Shown here one piece after another: positions 34,201 to 43,973 of a stretch of DNA of 64,000 nucleotides. The DNA comes from Spirosoma rhododendri (GTDB lineage: Bacteria; Bacteroidota; Bacteroidia; Cytophagales; Spirosomataceae). The stretch spans positions 1,433,501-1,497,500 of the forward strand of contig NZ_CP051677.1 of NCBI RefSeq assembly GCF_012849055.1. Reading direction: 5' to 3'. The stretch's first letter is position 1, and the number at the start of each line of letters is the position of its first letter. Made by a program: the position numbers and the translations under genes. The notes under the pieces are model-generated. The model worked only from the letters and a program-made list of their open reading frames with translations. It was not told the DNA's origin and ran no database searches.

Positions 34201-35478
34201 ATGTACCGACTTCTGCTGATCGTACTGTGTATCGTGACGGGTTGCTCGCCAGCCCACCGGATTGCCCGCACGCTACGAACCGAAACCGCGTACACCGATC
34301 ATCTGACGGGCGTGGCTGTGTACGATCCGATCCGTAAGAAATCATTGATTCAGCATAACGCCGACCAGCTGTTTACGCCCGCGTCGAACACCAAGCTACT
34401 GAGTTTTTACGCGGGCCTGCTCTTCCTGCCCGACTCGCTGCCTGCGCTGCGCTACGCCGTGCAAAACGACTCGCTGGTTATCTGGGGTACGGGCAATCCG
34501 CTGCTGCTGCACCCCGATTTGCCAGATACCAGCACACTGGCTTTTTTGCGGGGCCGTACGGAACCGCTGGCGTTCTCGCCCACCAATTACACCGGCCCCC
34601 GCTTCGGCGCGGGCTGGGCCTGGGACGATTACGCTGATGACTATTCGCCCGAACTGGCGCCGTTACCGATTTACGGGAATGTGGCTCGTTTCCATAAACC
34701 AACCCCGCTCCTGCCCTTCCGGGTTACTCCGTCACGGTTCACCGACAGCATCTACGCCGACCCATCGAAGCGAACCACCATTCGTCGGGATGAATTTGCG
34801 AATCGGTTTTTTGTGCCCCCGACAGCGAGCAACCGACAACAGGATGTACCGTTTCGGTGGTCACCCGAGCTGGCTTCGGATCTGCTGAGTGACACGCTCC
34901 ATCGGACAGTTACGGTATCCCCGCACCCAATGCCCACCGACACTCGACTGCTTCGCGGACAACCCGCCGATTCGTTGTACAAACGGATGATGCACGTCAG
35001 CGACAACCAGTTTGCCGAGCAGGTGCTGTTTATGATCTCTGCCGAGCGGGGCAATTCGCAGCTTGACCCGGCCGCCGTTCGCCGGTTACTGATCGATAGT
35101 GTGTTGCACTACCCGCCCACGGCAGCCCGCTGGATTGATGGGTCGGGACTGTCGCGCTATAACCTGTTTACTCCGAACACATTCATTGACTTGCTGGGGA
35201 GAATCCGGTCGAAGGTGCCGCAGCCGCGCCTGTTTGCGCTGCTACCGGCCGCCGGGCAATCGGGCACCCTGCGGAGTGTGGGCAGTACCGTAAAACAGCC
35301 ATACATCTGGGCCAAGTCGGGGTCGATGACGGGGGTATATAACCTGAGCGGCTATATTCAGACCCGGCGCGGGCGGTTGCTGTATTTCAGCGTGATGAAT
35401 AACAATTTCAGTCAGTCGGTCAGCGAAATGCGCAAGCGAACGGCCGAGTTGCTCCGGCAGATTCATGAGCAACTGTAG
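34201..35478 (+). CDS. dacB: D-alanyl-D-alanine carboxypeptidase/endopeptidase, PBP4 type (S13)
   Basis: A 425-residue penicillin-binding protein. The three active-site motifs are present in order: SxxK in ASNTKLL (Ser62, Lys65), SDN in HVSDNQFAEQ and KSG in WAKSGSMTGVYN. The N-terminus has a lipobox-like VTGC, so it is probably a periplasmic lipoprotein. It trims or hydrolyses cross-links in peptidoglycan. The start is directly at the conserved leader; the protease terminator lies just upstream, so the gene must have its own promoter in the 20-base gap or slightly further left. Confidence 0.92.
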   Translation: MYRLLLIVLCIVTGCSPAHRIARTLRTETAYTDHLTGVAVYDPIRKKSLIQHNADQLFTPASNTKLLSFYAGLLFLPDSLPALRYAVQNDSLVIWGTGNPLLLHPDLPDTSTLAFLRGRTEPLAFSPTNYTGPRFGAGWAWDDYADDYSPELAPLPIYGNVARFHKPTPLLPFRVTPSRFTDSIYADPSKRTTIRRDEFANRFFVPPTASNRQQDVPFRWSPELASDLLSDTLHRTVTVSPHPMPTDTRLLRGQPADSLYKRMMHVSDNQFAEQVLFMISAERGNSQLDPAAVRRLLIDSVLHYPPTAARWIDGSGLSRYNLFTPNTFIDLLGRIRSKVPQPRLFALLPAAGQSGTLRSVGSTVKQPYIWAKSGSMTGVYNLSGYIQTRRGRLLYFSVMNNNFSQSVSEMRKRTAELLRQIHEQL

Positions 35479-35506
35479 CGTGCCTCATTTGGGCTGGCTA
35501 CTTGCA

Positions 35507-35539
35507 TTGTCCCCGACAGCTAGAAGCTGTCGAGGACAA
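35507..35539. repeat. Hairpin between convergent dacB and permease genes
   Basis: TTGTCCCCGACAGCT (35507-35521) and AGCTGTCGAGGACAA (35525-35539) with one mismatch and a 3-base loop. It is probably a bidirectional terminator, or a small palindromic repeat like the others in the window. Confidence 0.6.
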
Positions 35540-35561
35540 CACGCTTGACACACCTGTTTCG

Positions 35562-36863
35562 CTACCGTATCACCACCCGATAAATCGGGTAGCTGACCAG
35601 CACGAAGCCCAGTGCGTAGAGGCTACTGGAAAAGTCGCCGATAACGACGCCCAGCAGAAACGCCAGCGACGCAATGAGCAGCGCCCAGGTTGAAAACGGA
35701 TAGCCCCAGGCCCGGACTGGGCGCGCCAGATCGGGTTCGGCCCGGCGCAGGCGAATCAGCGACGCAAACCCCGACGCGTAGCAAAGCACGAAGAAAAACG
35801 TGGCAATGTCCGATAGTTTGCTGTAGGTGTTGGTCAGAATCAGCACAACCGACGTAGCGGCCGTGAGCACTACAGCATAAGCGGGGGTTCCGCCTTCGTT
35901 GACGTACGTGACGAAACGAAAAAACAGCCCGTCGCGCCCCATGGCGTAGATCACGCGGGGGTTGAACATGATCTGGGCGTTGATAATCCCCATGATCGAT
36001 ACCATCAGCAGCAGCGTCACCACTTTGGCACTGCCCGGCCCGAATAAAGTCTGTACCGCATCGGCAGCGGCCAGTTTCGACCCAGCCAGTTGCTGAACCG
36101 GCAACACATACAGCAGCGCCAGATTGACCAGCACGTAAATACCGATAATCAGCAGCACCCCGCTGACCATCGACCGGGGCAGATTTCGGCTGGGGTCAAC
36201 GTCTTCCTCGGCGAAATAAGCCGCTGTATGCCAGCCATCGTAGGTGTAAAAAACGGATTGCAGAGCCGCCAGGATGCCCACCCACAAACCCGTCTGAGCG
36301 ATGGGCCGGGTTAGCTCGACGGCAGGTGCCGGATGACTCGGCGTTACCGCAAAACAAACGACTACGAACGCAAGCAGCCCCGCAGCTTTCAGTACGCTCA
36401 TTATCTCCTGCGCCCGACTCGCCGACTTCACGCCCAGCCAGTGAAACGCGACAAACGCAGCCAGAATGCCGATGGCTACCAGTTTTTCGTGACCCAGTAG
36501 AGCCGGAGCCAGCACGCTCAGGTATTCGCTCATCACCGACGCACCAAACGCCATAGCCGCGACGCTGCCCAGCCAACTACTAACGCCGATCAGAAAGCCA
36601 GCATAGTTACCAAACGCCCGGCGTGCATACACGTACCACGCCCCCGCACTGGGGAGCATCGTGCCCAGCTCCATCACCGATAGCGACCCGACCAGCGCAT
36701 ACACGCCCACCAGCAGCCACACACCGATAATCAGCGTTGGGTCGCCGATGTCCTGCGCAATCGGGCCGGGCTTACGCAGAATACCCGTACCAATGGTACC
36801 GCCAATTGTAACGGCCACGCCAAAACCGACACCAAGTAACTTTTTGAGCTGATTCTGGGCCAT
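35562..36863 (-). CDS. APC-family amino acid permease
   Basis: A 433-residue inner-membrane transporter with about 12 hydrophobic segments. The first has the APC substrate-binding pattern VAVTIGGTIGTGILRKPG, and the sixth includes FYTYDGWHTAAYFAEED. Helix 8 region VSIMGIINAQIMFNPRVIYAMGRDG is typical of amino acid/polyamine antiporters. Starting at MAQNQLKKLLGVG (36863) removes an 11-codon tail without membrane character. Its substrate is unknown. It is divergent from crcB. Confidence 0.9.
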   Translation of the reverse strand: MAQNQLKKLLGVGFGVAVTIGGTIGTGILRKPGPIAQDIGDPTLIIGVWLLVGVYALVGSLSVMELGTMLPSAGAWYVYARRAFGNYAGFLIGVSSWLGSVAAMAFGASVMSEYLSVLAPALLGHEKLVAIGILAAFVAFHWLGVKSASRAQEIMSVLKAAGLLAFVVVCFAVTPSHPAPAVELTRPIAQTGLWVGILAALQSVFYTYDGWHTAAYFAEEDVDPSRNLPRSMVSGVLLIIGIYVLVNLALLYVLPVQQLAGSKLAAADAVQTLFGPGSAKVVTLLLMVSIMGIINAQIMFNPRVIYAMGRDGLFFRFVTYVNEGGTPAYAVVLTAATSVVLILTNTYSKLSDIATFFFVLCYASGFASLIRLRRAEPDLARPVRAWGYPFSTWALLIASLAFLLGVVIGDFSSSLYALGFVLVSYPIYRVVIR

Positions 36864-36955
36864 ACCGTACGACGAAAAGCGGGGTGGGTGAATCACAATG
36901 ATAACGAAAAACGGGCTCGGTTAAGCCATAGCGTCGTCGGGGCAGGGGTTTTTCG

Positions 36956-36963
36956 TAAGTTTG
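36956..36963 (+). promoter_or_regulatory. -7 element before crcB
   Basis: TAAGTTTG matches TAnnTTTG and ends 5 bases before the GTG start codon, which would give a leaderless or nearly leaderless mRNA. No good TTG is found 17-21 bases upstream. Confidence 0.4.
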
Positions 36964-36968
36964 CTTAT

Positions 36969-37357
36969 GTGAGAGCTTTGTTGACGCATCCGTATCTACT
37001 GGTTATGGCGGGGGCAGCGCAGGAAGTTTGCTGCGGTACCTGACCGGGCGGATCGTGCCACCGGTGGTGGTCGGAACGCCGTTTCCCGTCGGTATTTTGC
37101 TGGTCAACGTGTTTGCCAGTGCCGTGTTGGGCGCGGTTGCGGGCTTGGCTACCAGCCGGGCCGTGGGCGAAGAGGTCAGGCTGCTTGTTGGCGTCGGCTT
37201 CTGCGGAGGGCTTAGTACATTTTCCAGCTTCAGCTACGACACCGCTGTGCTGCTGCAAAACGGGCGCGTCGGTACAGCCCTGCTCAACATCGGCCTGAAC
37301 GTCGTGCTGTGTCTGCTGGCATCGGTCGGCGGGCTGGCCCTCGGCGCTAAACTTTAA
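36969..37357 (+). CDS. crcB: Fluoride ion channel CrcB (frameshifted near the N-terminus)
   Basis: A small four-helix dual-topology fluoride exporter. From GTG 36969 the first frame reads VRALLTHPYLLVMAG, then a run of five G (37010-37014) lacks one base. With six G the sequence continues GSAGSLLRYLTGRIVPP, the conserved GGxxGxxxRy motif of CrcB, and the full protein is 129 residues. The remaining frame includes FPVGILLVNVFAS and the hallmark FCGGLSTFSSFSYD. The 109-residue reading from an internal ATG at 37028 would lack half of the first helix. Confidence 0.88.
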
Positions 37358-37360
37358 TCT

Positions 37361-38857
37361 ATGCTACTACACCAGCCGCACCTCATACAACTACGCCCGG
37401 TGGGTTGGTGGCTGGTTCTTTTCCTGCTAATGGCAACAACACGATCGGCTTCGGCTCAGGATATGGCGCGTCGGCTTTACGATGCCCACGAAACCTACAA
37501 ACAACAGGCACTGACGCACCGGCGGTTTAAACACCGCGACATGGTACCGCTGCTGGATTCGCTGCGCGGGCCGGGGCCGCTGGCCATCAGTCAGGTGGGG
37601 GAGTCGCTGGAGAAACGGGCTATATATCAGGTTAAAGCCGGAACGGGACCGGTCAACGTGCTACTGTGGTCGCAGATGCACGGCGACGAAGCTACCGCGA
37701 CGATGGCCCTGTTCGATCTGTTCAATTTCCTGACCGCATCAGGCGATGAGTTCGACAGTCTGCGGCAGACCATCCTGACCAAACTCACGCTCTACGCTGT
37801 GCCGATGCTCAACCCCGACGGAGCTGAGCGTTTTCAGCGCCGAACGGCCAGCGACATCGATATGAACCGCGACGCGCTGCGGCTGCAAACCCCGGAAGGG
37901 CGACTGCTGAAAAGCTTGCAGCAGTCGCTCAAACCGCTGGTTGGCTTCAACCTCCACGATCAGAATCCCCGGTACAGCGTAGGGCACAGCGGACAACAGG
38001 CGGTGATGTCATTCCTGGCGACGGCTTACAACCCGGCCCGGTCGGTCAATGATGTGCGCCGACGGTCTATGCAGTTGATTGCGGGTATGAATCGGGCTTT
38101 GCAGCAGTTTATACCGGGTCAGATCGCCCGCTACGACGACGAATTTGAGCCCCGCGCCTTCGGCGATAACATTCAGAAGTGGGGAACTACGCTGGTACTG
38201 ATCGAGTCGGGCGGGTACAAAGGCGATTCGGAGAAGATGATGATCCGGCAGTTGAACTTCGTCGCTATACTGACGGCTCTCCAGTCGATTGCTGAGGAAA
38301 CATACGCGCAGGAAAACACCGACGACTACGCAGCTATTCCCGAAAACGGCCGCAACCTGTTCGACGTTTTGATTCGCAATGCCACAACGATCCGCAATGG
38401 CAAACCGGTGCGCGTCGACGTGGGTATCAATCGGTACGAAGTCAACACGGATAGCGCCCGTTCCTACAAGTACAAAAGCACCGTCGAAGATTTGGGCGAC
38501 CTGTCGACATTCAGCGGGCTGGAAGAGATCGACGCGACGGGTTTGACACTGACAGCCGCCGGTGTACAGAACTACATGACCGCATCGGCAGATGAACTAC
38601 AGCAGTTGAATCTGGATTCGCTGCGGGAAGCAGGCGTCCTGCTCATCCGAACATCGGCTGCCGGGCGAGCGGTATTAGCCGGACAGCCGGTGCATCTGCT
38701 ACGCGATGGAAAAATACCCGCGCGCCCGCTGCAACTGGGGCAGATACCCACCTTTCTGCTCAAAGACGGCGACCGTATTCGCTACTGGTTCGTCAACGGA
38801 TTCTGGTATGCCGATGCCGCCGGAGCGGGCTGGGAACGCAGTGCAGTGACCGAATAA
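37361..38857 (+). CDS. M14 family zinc carboxypeptidase, exported
   Basis: A 498-residue protein with a signal peptide (ending near TRSASAQD). M14 zinc ligands: His and Glu in QMHGDEATATM and His in GFNLHDQNP. The substrate-binding NPDG(A)xxxxR motif is seen as MLNPDGAERFQRR, with DIDMNRD. The catalytic Glu is probably in VLIESGGYKGD. The C-terminal about 150 residues carry no motif I know. It starts 3 bases after crcB and is likely co-transcribed. Confidence 0.9.
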   Translation: MLLHQPHLIQLRPVGWWLVLFLLMATTRSASAQDMARRLYDAHETYKQQALTHRRFKHRDMVPLLDSLRGPGPLAISQVGESLEKRAIYQVKAGTGPVNVLLWSQMHGDEATATMALFDLFNFLTASGDEFDSLRQTILTKLTLYAVPMLNPDGAERFQRRTASDIDMNRDALRLQTPEGRLLKSLQQSLKPLVGFNLHDQNPRYSVGHSGQQAVMSFLATAYNPARSVNDVRRRSMQLIAGMNRALQQFIPGQIARYDDEFEPRAFGDNIQKWGTTLVLIESGGYKGDSEKMMIRQLNFVAILTALQSIAEETYAQENTDDYAAIPENGRNLFDVLIRNATTIRNGKPVRVDVGINRYEVNTDSARSYKYKSTVEDLGDLSTFSGLEEIDATGLTLTAAGVQNYMTASADELQQLNLDSLREAGVLLIRTSAAGRAVLAGQPVHLLRDGKIPARPLQLGQIPTFLLKDGDRIRYWFVNGFWYADAAGAGWERSAVTE

Positions 38858-39011
38858 AAAAGTTCTTAAAATCGGTGTTCCGGAATAAAAGACAGTAAAA
38901 ACAGATTAAAACCGAATTAACTACTGAATCGATATAGCCGTGTTAAATTATTGATTGTTAGTACATTAAAGGCACATTAATTCATAATTAACCCGTAACA
39001 GTGAGGTAATG

Positions 39012-39039
39012 TTGGCGTAATACTAGGCTAATAGTTTTG
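39012..39039 (+). promoter_or_regulatory. Promoter of the TonB receptor operon
   Basis: TTG (39012-39014), 17 bases, then TAGTTTTG (39032-39039), a full match to the Bacteroidota consensus. Transcription would begin near 39045, which puts the translation start at 39070 and excludes the upstream in-frame ATG at 39037 that lies inside the promoter. Confidence 0.7.
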
Positions 39040-39069
39040 CGACGCGAAATGCGACGCCAAACTATAAAC

Positions 39070-41957
39070 ATGACTCAGTATCTAGTACTTATCTCGTTTT
39101 TTCTGAGCAGTCTAACGCTCTACGCGCAAACCGGAACCGTCCGGGGAACAGTAAAAGACACCAAAACAAAGGAAGCCCTCATCGGCTGTACCGTCCGTGT
39201 CGACGGCACGCAGCTCGGTGTTACGACCGACATCGACGGACAGTTTACGCTGGCCAACGTTCCTGCCGGTACGCAGAAAATCGTTATCTCTTACGTCTCC
39301 TACAAGACTAAAGAAATTCCCGGCGTTCGGGTTGAGTCGGGCAACACGACCGTGATCGACACGGAGCTGGCCGAAGAAGGTACCGCGTTGCAGGAGGTTG
39401 TGGTACGGGGCAGCCGGGCAACCAACACCGAAATCGCGGTCATCACCGAAATCAAGCAGCTGAAGCCGATCGCGGTTGGTATTTCGGCCCTGCAAATCCA
39501 GAAGTCGCAGGACCGCGACGCAGCAGCGGCCATCCGCCGGGTACCGGGAGTAAGTATTCTCGACAACCGCTTCGTGCTGATTCGGGGGCTGGGTTCACGC
39601 TATAATTCGGTACTTATCAACGACGTCATCGCGCCGTCGACCGAAGTAGAAACCCGCTCGTTCTCGTTCGATATTATCCCCAGCAACATCCTCGACCGGA
39701 TGATCGTCTATAAATCCGGTTCGGCTTCCCTACCCGGCGACTTTGCGGGTGGCGTAGTCAATATTTATACGAAACGTCGGCCCAGCAGCAACTTTATCGA
39801 TGCAGGTCTGACACTGGGCTACCGCGCCAACACGACTGGCCGCGCGGTGCAGTCGCATGACCGGGGCGGACTAAGCGCGCTGGGTCTGTGGTCGCCCAGC
39901 CAGACGATTCCAACCAGTTTTCCCGCTCGTTCGGCTGATTTCAACGCATTGGGTGCTCCGCAGCGCGCTGCCTACGCCCGGCTATTGCCTAACTCGTGGG
40001 GGCTGACAAACATGACGGCTATGCCCGACATTCGGTTTGCGCTGAATACAGGTCGCCGGTTCGACGTTGGAAGTGTACAGGTAAGTAACCTGACGAGCGT
40101 CAACTACAGCCTGACTAACCAGTTTACCGACATTGATTTCCGGGTCTACGACAACGGTGCTGTTGCTAACCAGGTCAATCAGCAGTATCAGGACATCAGC
40201 TATTCACGGCAGGCTCGGCTCGGGCTGTTGCACAACTGGTCGCTGCGGTTTTCGCCGAACTTCACGCTGGAGTGGAAAACGCTCGTAAATCAGCTGGGTA
40301 ACCAGGAAACGGTGGTACGGACAGGCCAGAACTTTGACTCGAACGCCGACATCCGCAGCTATTCCGAGCGTTTCGAAAACCGGACTATCCTGACCTCGCA
40401 GGTGTCGGGCGAACACAGCCTGAGCGAGCTAACGAAAGTAAACTGGATTGCTGGCTATGGTTATTCGGGTCGCTGGGAGCCCGACTGGAAGCGCGCTCGC
40501 TATCAGGCCCCGCTCAACAGCGGTGAAAACGGTACATACACACTGGTAACGCCCGTTGCGCCCAACCCGATCGACGTTGGCCGGTTCTACTCGAAGCTGA
40601 ATGAGCAGACCGCTTCGCTCATCGGTAACTACGATCACACATTCGGCAACCCGACCGACCGCGAGCCGAACCACATCCGGGCCGGTGTGTATGCCGAGCA
40701 GCGCGTTCGTGATTATGCCGCCCGTTTTTACGGGTACAACAGTATCGCCGGTACCAATGCCGACGGAGGTATCGTGCAGCAGCAGCCAATCGGTACAGTT
40801 TTCTCGCCAGCCAACGTCAGCGGGCAACCCGGCGGTCTGTCGCTACTCGACGGTACGTCGGATCTGGACTCGTATCGGGGTAGCAACACGTACGGCGCTG
40901 CCTACGTCAATGGTGATGTAAATCTGGGTAGCCGCACGACTGTTACGCTGGGTCTGCGGGGCGAGTACAACGTGCAGGGCCTACGGATTCAGCGGCAGGG
41001 CGTCAATCAGCAACTGGTCAACCGGGCAATCTTCAGTCCGCTGCCATCGATCAACCTGACGTACAAACTGAACGACAAACACAACCTGCGTCTGGCTTAC
41101 TCAGCGACCGTTAACCGGCCTGAGCTGCGGGAGCTGGCTCCGTTCCAATACTTTGATTTCAACCTGCTGGCCGTCGTAACGGGTAACACCGAGCTGACCA
41201 CCGCCACGATTCAGAACGTCGATGCCAAGTGGGAGTTTTATCCTTCGCCGAATGAAGTGGTATCAGTAACGGGCTTTTTCAAGCAGTTCCGCAACCCCAT
41301 CGAAAGCTTCCTGCTGCCAACGGGTAACGGCTTCAACTACACGTTTATCAACGCGCCTTCGGCCCGGAACTACGGTGTCGAAGTAGAAATCCGCAAGGGC
41401 TTCCAGCAATCGGGTAGCCGTTTCCTCCAGAATTTGCAGGTTGTTGCCAACGGTTCGCTGATTAACAGCCGGGTCAAACTGGGCGACTTCGTCCGTGCTC
41501 CGGATGCGTCGGGTTCGGTCGTTGACATATCGCTGAAAGATCTGGCCGATAGCGAGCGCCCGCTGGCCAACCAGTCGCCCTACCTGATCAACGGCGGTCT
41601 GTACTATCAGGCTCCCGACAACAGCTGGCAGTGGAACGTGCTGTACAACATTTACGGCCCCCGCATTTTCGCCGTCGGTACGCGCAACAACCCAACGATC
41701 TACGAATTGCCCCGCCACGCCATCGACCTGAACATTAGCAAGACGTTTGCGCAGAAGATGGAAGTGCGGCTGGGTATTCAGGACCTGCTGAACCAGGCGG
41801 TTCGGTACGCGCAGGATTTTAACGGCGACGGCAAGATCGGCAGCGATGTAACATCGCAGACGGTTGGTGCTGACCAGGTATTCCGCCGATACAAGCGGGG
41901 GAGTACATCACCCTGACGGGCGTGTACACGTTCGGTCGGCGTGTCGTAGTTCCATAA
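39070..41957 (+). CDS. TonB-dependent receptor with carboxypeptidase-like domain (frameshifted near the C-terminus)
   Basis: Outer-membrane active transporter. Signal peptide (MTQYLVLISFFLSSLTLYAQ), carboxypeptidase-regulatory-like domain (residues about 22-105; GTVRGTVKDTKTKEALIGCT), plug (about 120-245; DAAAAIRRVPGVSILDNRFV, IRGLGSRYNSVLIND), then a 22-strand-type barrel. The frame ends early at a run of five G (41897-41901) in KRGSTSP. One extra G gives KRGEYITLTGVYTFGRRVVV and a stop at 41957, a typical barrel end with 962 residues in all. The substrate is unknown. A surface lipoprotein gene follows after 39 bases and is probably the partner. Confidence 0.9.
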
Positions 41958-41996
41958 AAAAGTACCAGTGTCTGTTTACATAAACCAAATCGATTC

Positions 41997-43691
41997 ATGA
42001 ATCAATTCATCCGCTGGAGTGGTCTTATACTGCTCGTCGTTGGTTTCATCGGCTTTATTGCAGCCTGTAAAAACAACGATTCTCCGGCACCTATACTCAG
42101 CGTTACCAGTATCAGCCCAACGTCGGCACCCGTCGGCACAACGGTAACTATTTCGGGTACCAACTTCGCCACAACGCCAGCCAGCAACACCGTTACGTTC
42201 GGTAGTGTGCCCGCGACCGTACTCACGGCCAACTCAACACAACTCGTTGTTACGGTGCCTGCCAACGCTGGTTCGCCGGTAACGGTGGCCGCCAACGGTG
42301 CTACGGCAACCGGCCCGTCGTTTACGGTAAGCGCTAAACCGGTGGTTCCGGTATCTGGTACGATCACGTCCAATACGACCTGGACGAGCGGTAACGTGTA
42401 TTTTCTGCGTGGATTCGTCAACGTTGCCAGTGGTGTAACGCTCACCATTCAGCCTGGTACGATCATCAAAGGCGGTGGTGTTGACGACGATCCGGCGGGT
42501 CAGAAGCAGGCCGGTACGCTGATCGTGTTGCAGGGCGCTAAGCTTGAAGCTGCCGGTACGGCGCAGCAGCCTATCGTGTTCACGTCGAACCGGGCCGCTG
42601 GTCAGCGGGGCTATGGTAACTGGGGCGGAGTTGTACTAATCGGGCGCGCACCGACCAACCGGCCGGGCAACACGCAGCCTGAGGGCGGTATTGGCGGTCA
42701 GCTGGGTACGTTTACTGAATCTACCGATAACTCGGGTACGCTGCGCTATGTGCGTATCGAATTTGCCGGTGTTGCGCTGACAAGTGCTGCAAACAGCGAA
42801 ATCAACGGTCTGACGCTTTACGGTGTTGGTTCGGGTACGACGATTGATCACGTACAGGTATCGTACAGCGGTGACGACTCGTATGAGTGGTTCGGCGGAA
42901 CGGTAAACGCTAAATATCTGGTCGCTTACCGTGGCTTCGACGATGATTTCGACACCGACTGGGGTTATGTTGGTAAAGTGCAGTTTGGCGTGTCGCTGCG
43001 TGATCCGCAGGTTGCCGACCAATCGGGTTCGAACTGCTTTGAATCAGATAACTTCAACTCGGGCGAAAACGCAGCCGGTGTGCCGCTGACGACCAACAAT
43101 GGTCTGCCCCTTACGCAACCGACGTTTGCCAACATCAGCGCCTTCCTGACCAGCGGTACGCCGAGCAACGCGTCGACGTCGAGCACGGGCGGTAGCGGTC
43201 CGTATCAGTCGGCCATGCACCTGCGTCGGAATACGGCCATCAGCATCATCAACTCGGTATTTGTTGGTTACCCCGAAGGGCTCCGCCTTGATGGTACCAC
43301 GACCGGTACGCTGGCCAATGCCTCAAACGGCACGCTGGAAGTACAGGGCGTAACAGTGGCCAACTCGCTGACAGCTGTTCGTGGCGCGGGTAACATCACC
43401 AACGATCAGGCAACGAGCTACTTCAACCTGGCGGCCCGTAAGAACACGATCGTTGCTTCGTCGGACCTGCCCGGTCTGCTGCTGAACAGCGCATCGTTTG
43501 CCCTGACGTCAACGCCAAACTTTGCTCCGCAGTCGAGTTCGGCCCTGCTCGTATCAGGCAATGCTATCACGGGGGGCAAGGTTAGCGATTCGTTCTTCAC
43601 CTCAGCTCCATACCGTGGTGCGTTCAACGGAACGGACAACTGGATGAGCGGCTGGACGAACTTCGACCCGCAGAATACAAACTACAACTAG
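41997..43691 (+). CDS. IPT/TIG-domain lipoprotein with beta-helix-like repeats
   Basis: A 564-residue protein with a lipobox (IGFIAACKNN), so a lipoprotein, probably surface-exposed. Residues about 35-115 form an IPT/TIG domain (SVTSISPTSAPVGTTVTISG). Then follow strand repeats of a right-handed beta-helix kind (VASGVTLTIQPGTIIKGGG, TLIVLQGAKLEAAGTAQQP, GNWGGVVLIGRAP). The acidic segment GGGVDDDPAG and a DDDFDTDWG stretch may bind calcium. It lies 39 bases after the TonB receptor and ends before a terminator, so it is the putative substrate-binding partner of that receptor. Confidence 0.75.
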   Translation: MNQFIRWSGLILLVVGFIGFIAACKNNDSPAPILSVTSISPTSAPVGTTVTISGTNFATTPASNTVTFGSVPATVLTANSTQLVVTVPANAGSPVTVAANGATATGPSFTVSAKPVVPVSGTITSNTTWTSGNVYFLRGFVNVASGVTLTIQPGTIIKGGGVDDDPAGQKQAGTLIVLQGAKLEAAGTAQQPIVFTSNRAAGQRGYGNWGGVVLIGRAPTNRPGNTQPEGGIGGQLGTFTESTDNSGTLRYVRIEFAGVALTSAANSEINGLTLYGVGSGTTIDHVQVSYSGDDSYEWFGGTVNAKYLVAYRGFDDDFDTDWGYVGKVQFGVSLRDPQVADQSGSNCFESDNFNSGENAAGVPLTTNNGLPLTQPTFANISAFLTSGTPSNASTSSTGGSGPYQSAMHLRRNTAISIINSVFVGYPEGLRLDGTTTGTLANASNGTLEVQGVTVANSLTAVRGAGNITNDQATSYFNLAARKNTIVASSDLPGLLLNSASFALTSTPNFAPQSSSALLVSGNAITGGKVSDSFFTSAPYRGAFNGTDNWMSGWTNFDPQNTNYN

Positions 43692-43864
43692 TGGGTGGCG
43701 CAAGTGGTAACGCAAGCGTAACACTACGGTAGTATTGACGTAACGGTGCGCGTCTAGTTTTGCATCGTCACGTCAAGACCGGTAAGGGAGCGTACGATCA
43801 GTCGATCTGCTGCCGACCGAATCTATTCTTAAGAATCACTTTTTATATTGGTGTCGCATGAAAA

Positions 43865-43895
43865 GGCCGGGGTTCTATCCCGGCCATTTTCTTTT
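43865..43895 (+). terminator. Terminator of the TonB receptor/lipoprotein operon
   Basis: GGCCGGG (43865-43871) pairs with CCCGGCC (43879-43885), followed by a T-rich tract. It lies about 170 bases after the lipoprotein stop; the DNA between them (43692-43864) shows no gene. Confidence 0.7.
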
Positions 43896-43913
43896 TCCAT
43901 AGAGACCGGTCAT

Positions 43914-43951
43914 TACAAAAAAACAGGCCATCCGTTTCCGAATGGCCTGTT
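43914..43951 (-). terminator. Terminator of the thiamine receptor gene
   Basis: AACAGGCCAT (43922-43931) pairs with ATGGCCTGTT (43942-43951). On the minus strand the stem is followed by a run of about eight T. It is about 25 bases after the stop of the receptor gene. Confidence 0.88.
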
Positions 43952-43973
43952 CAACATGTCAAAAATTCAGCGA

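Noticed and set aside
39037..39069. The ATG at 39037 as start of the TonB receptor
   Set aside because: It lies within the -7 element TAGTTTTG (39032-39039). Starting at 39070 gives a clean signal peptide.
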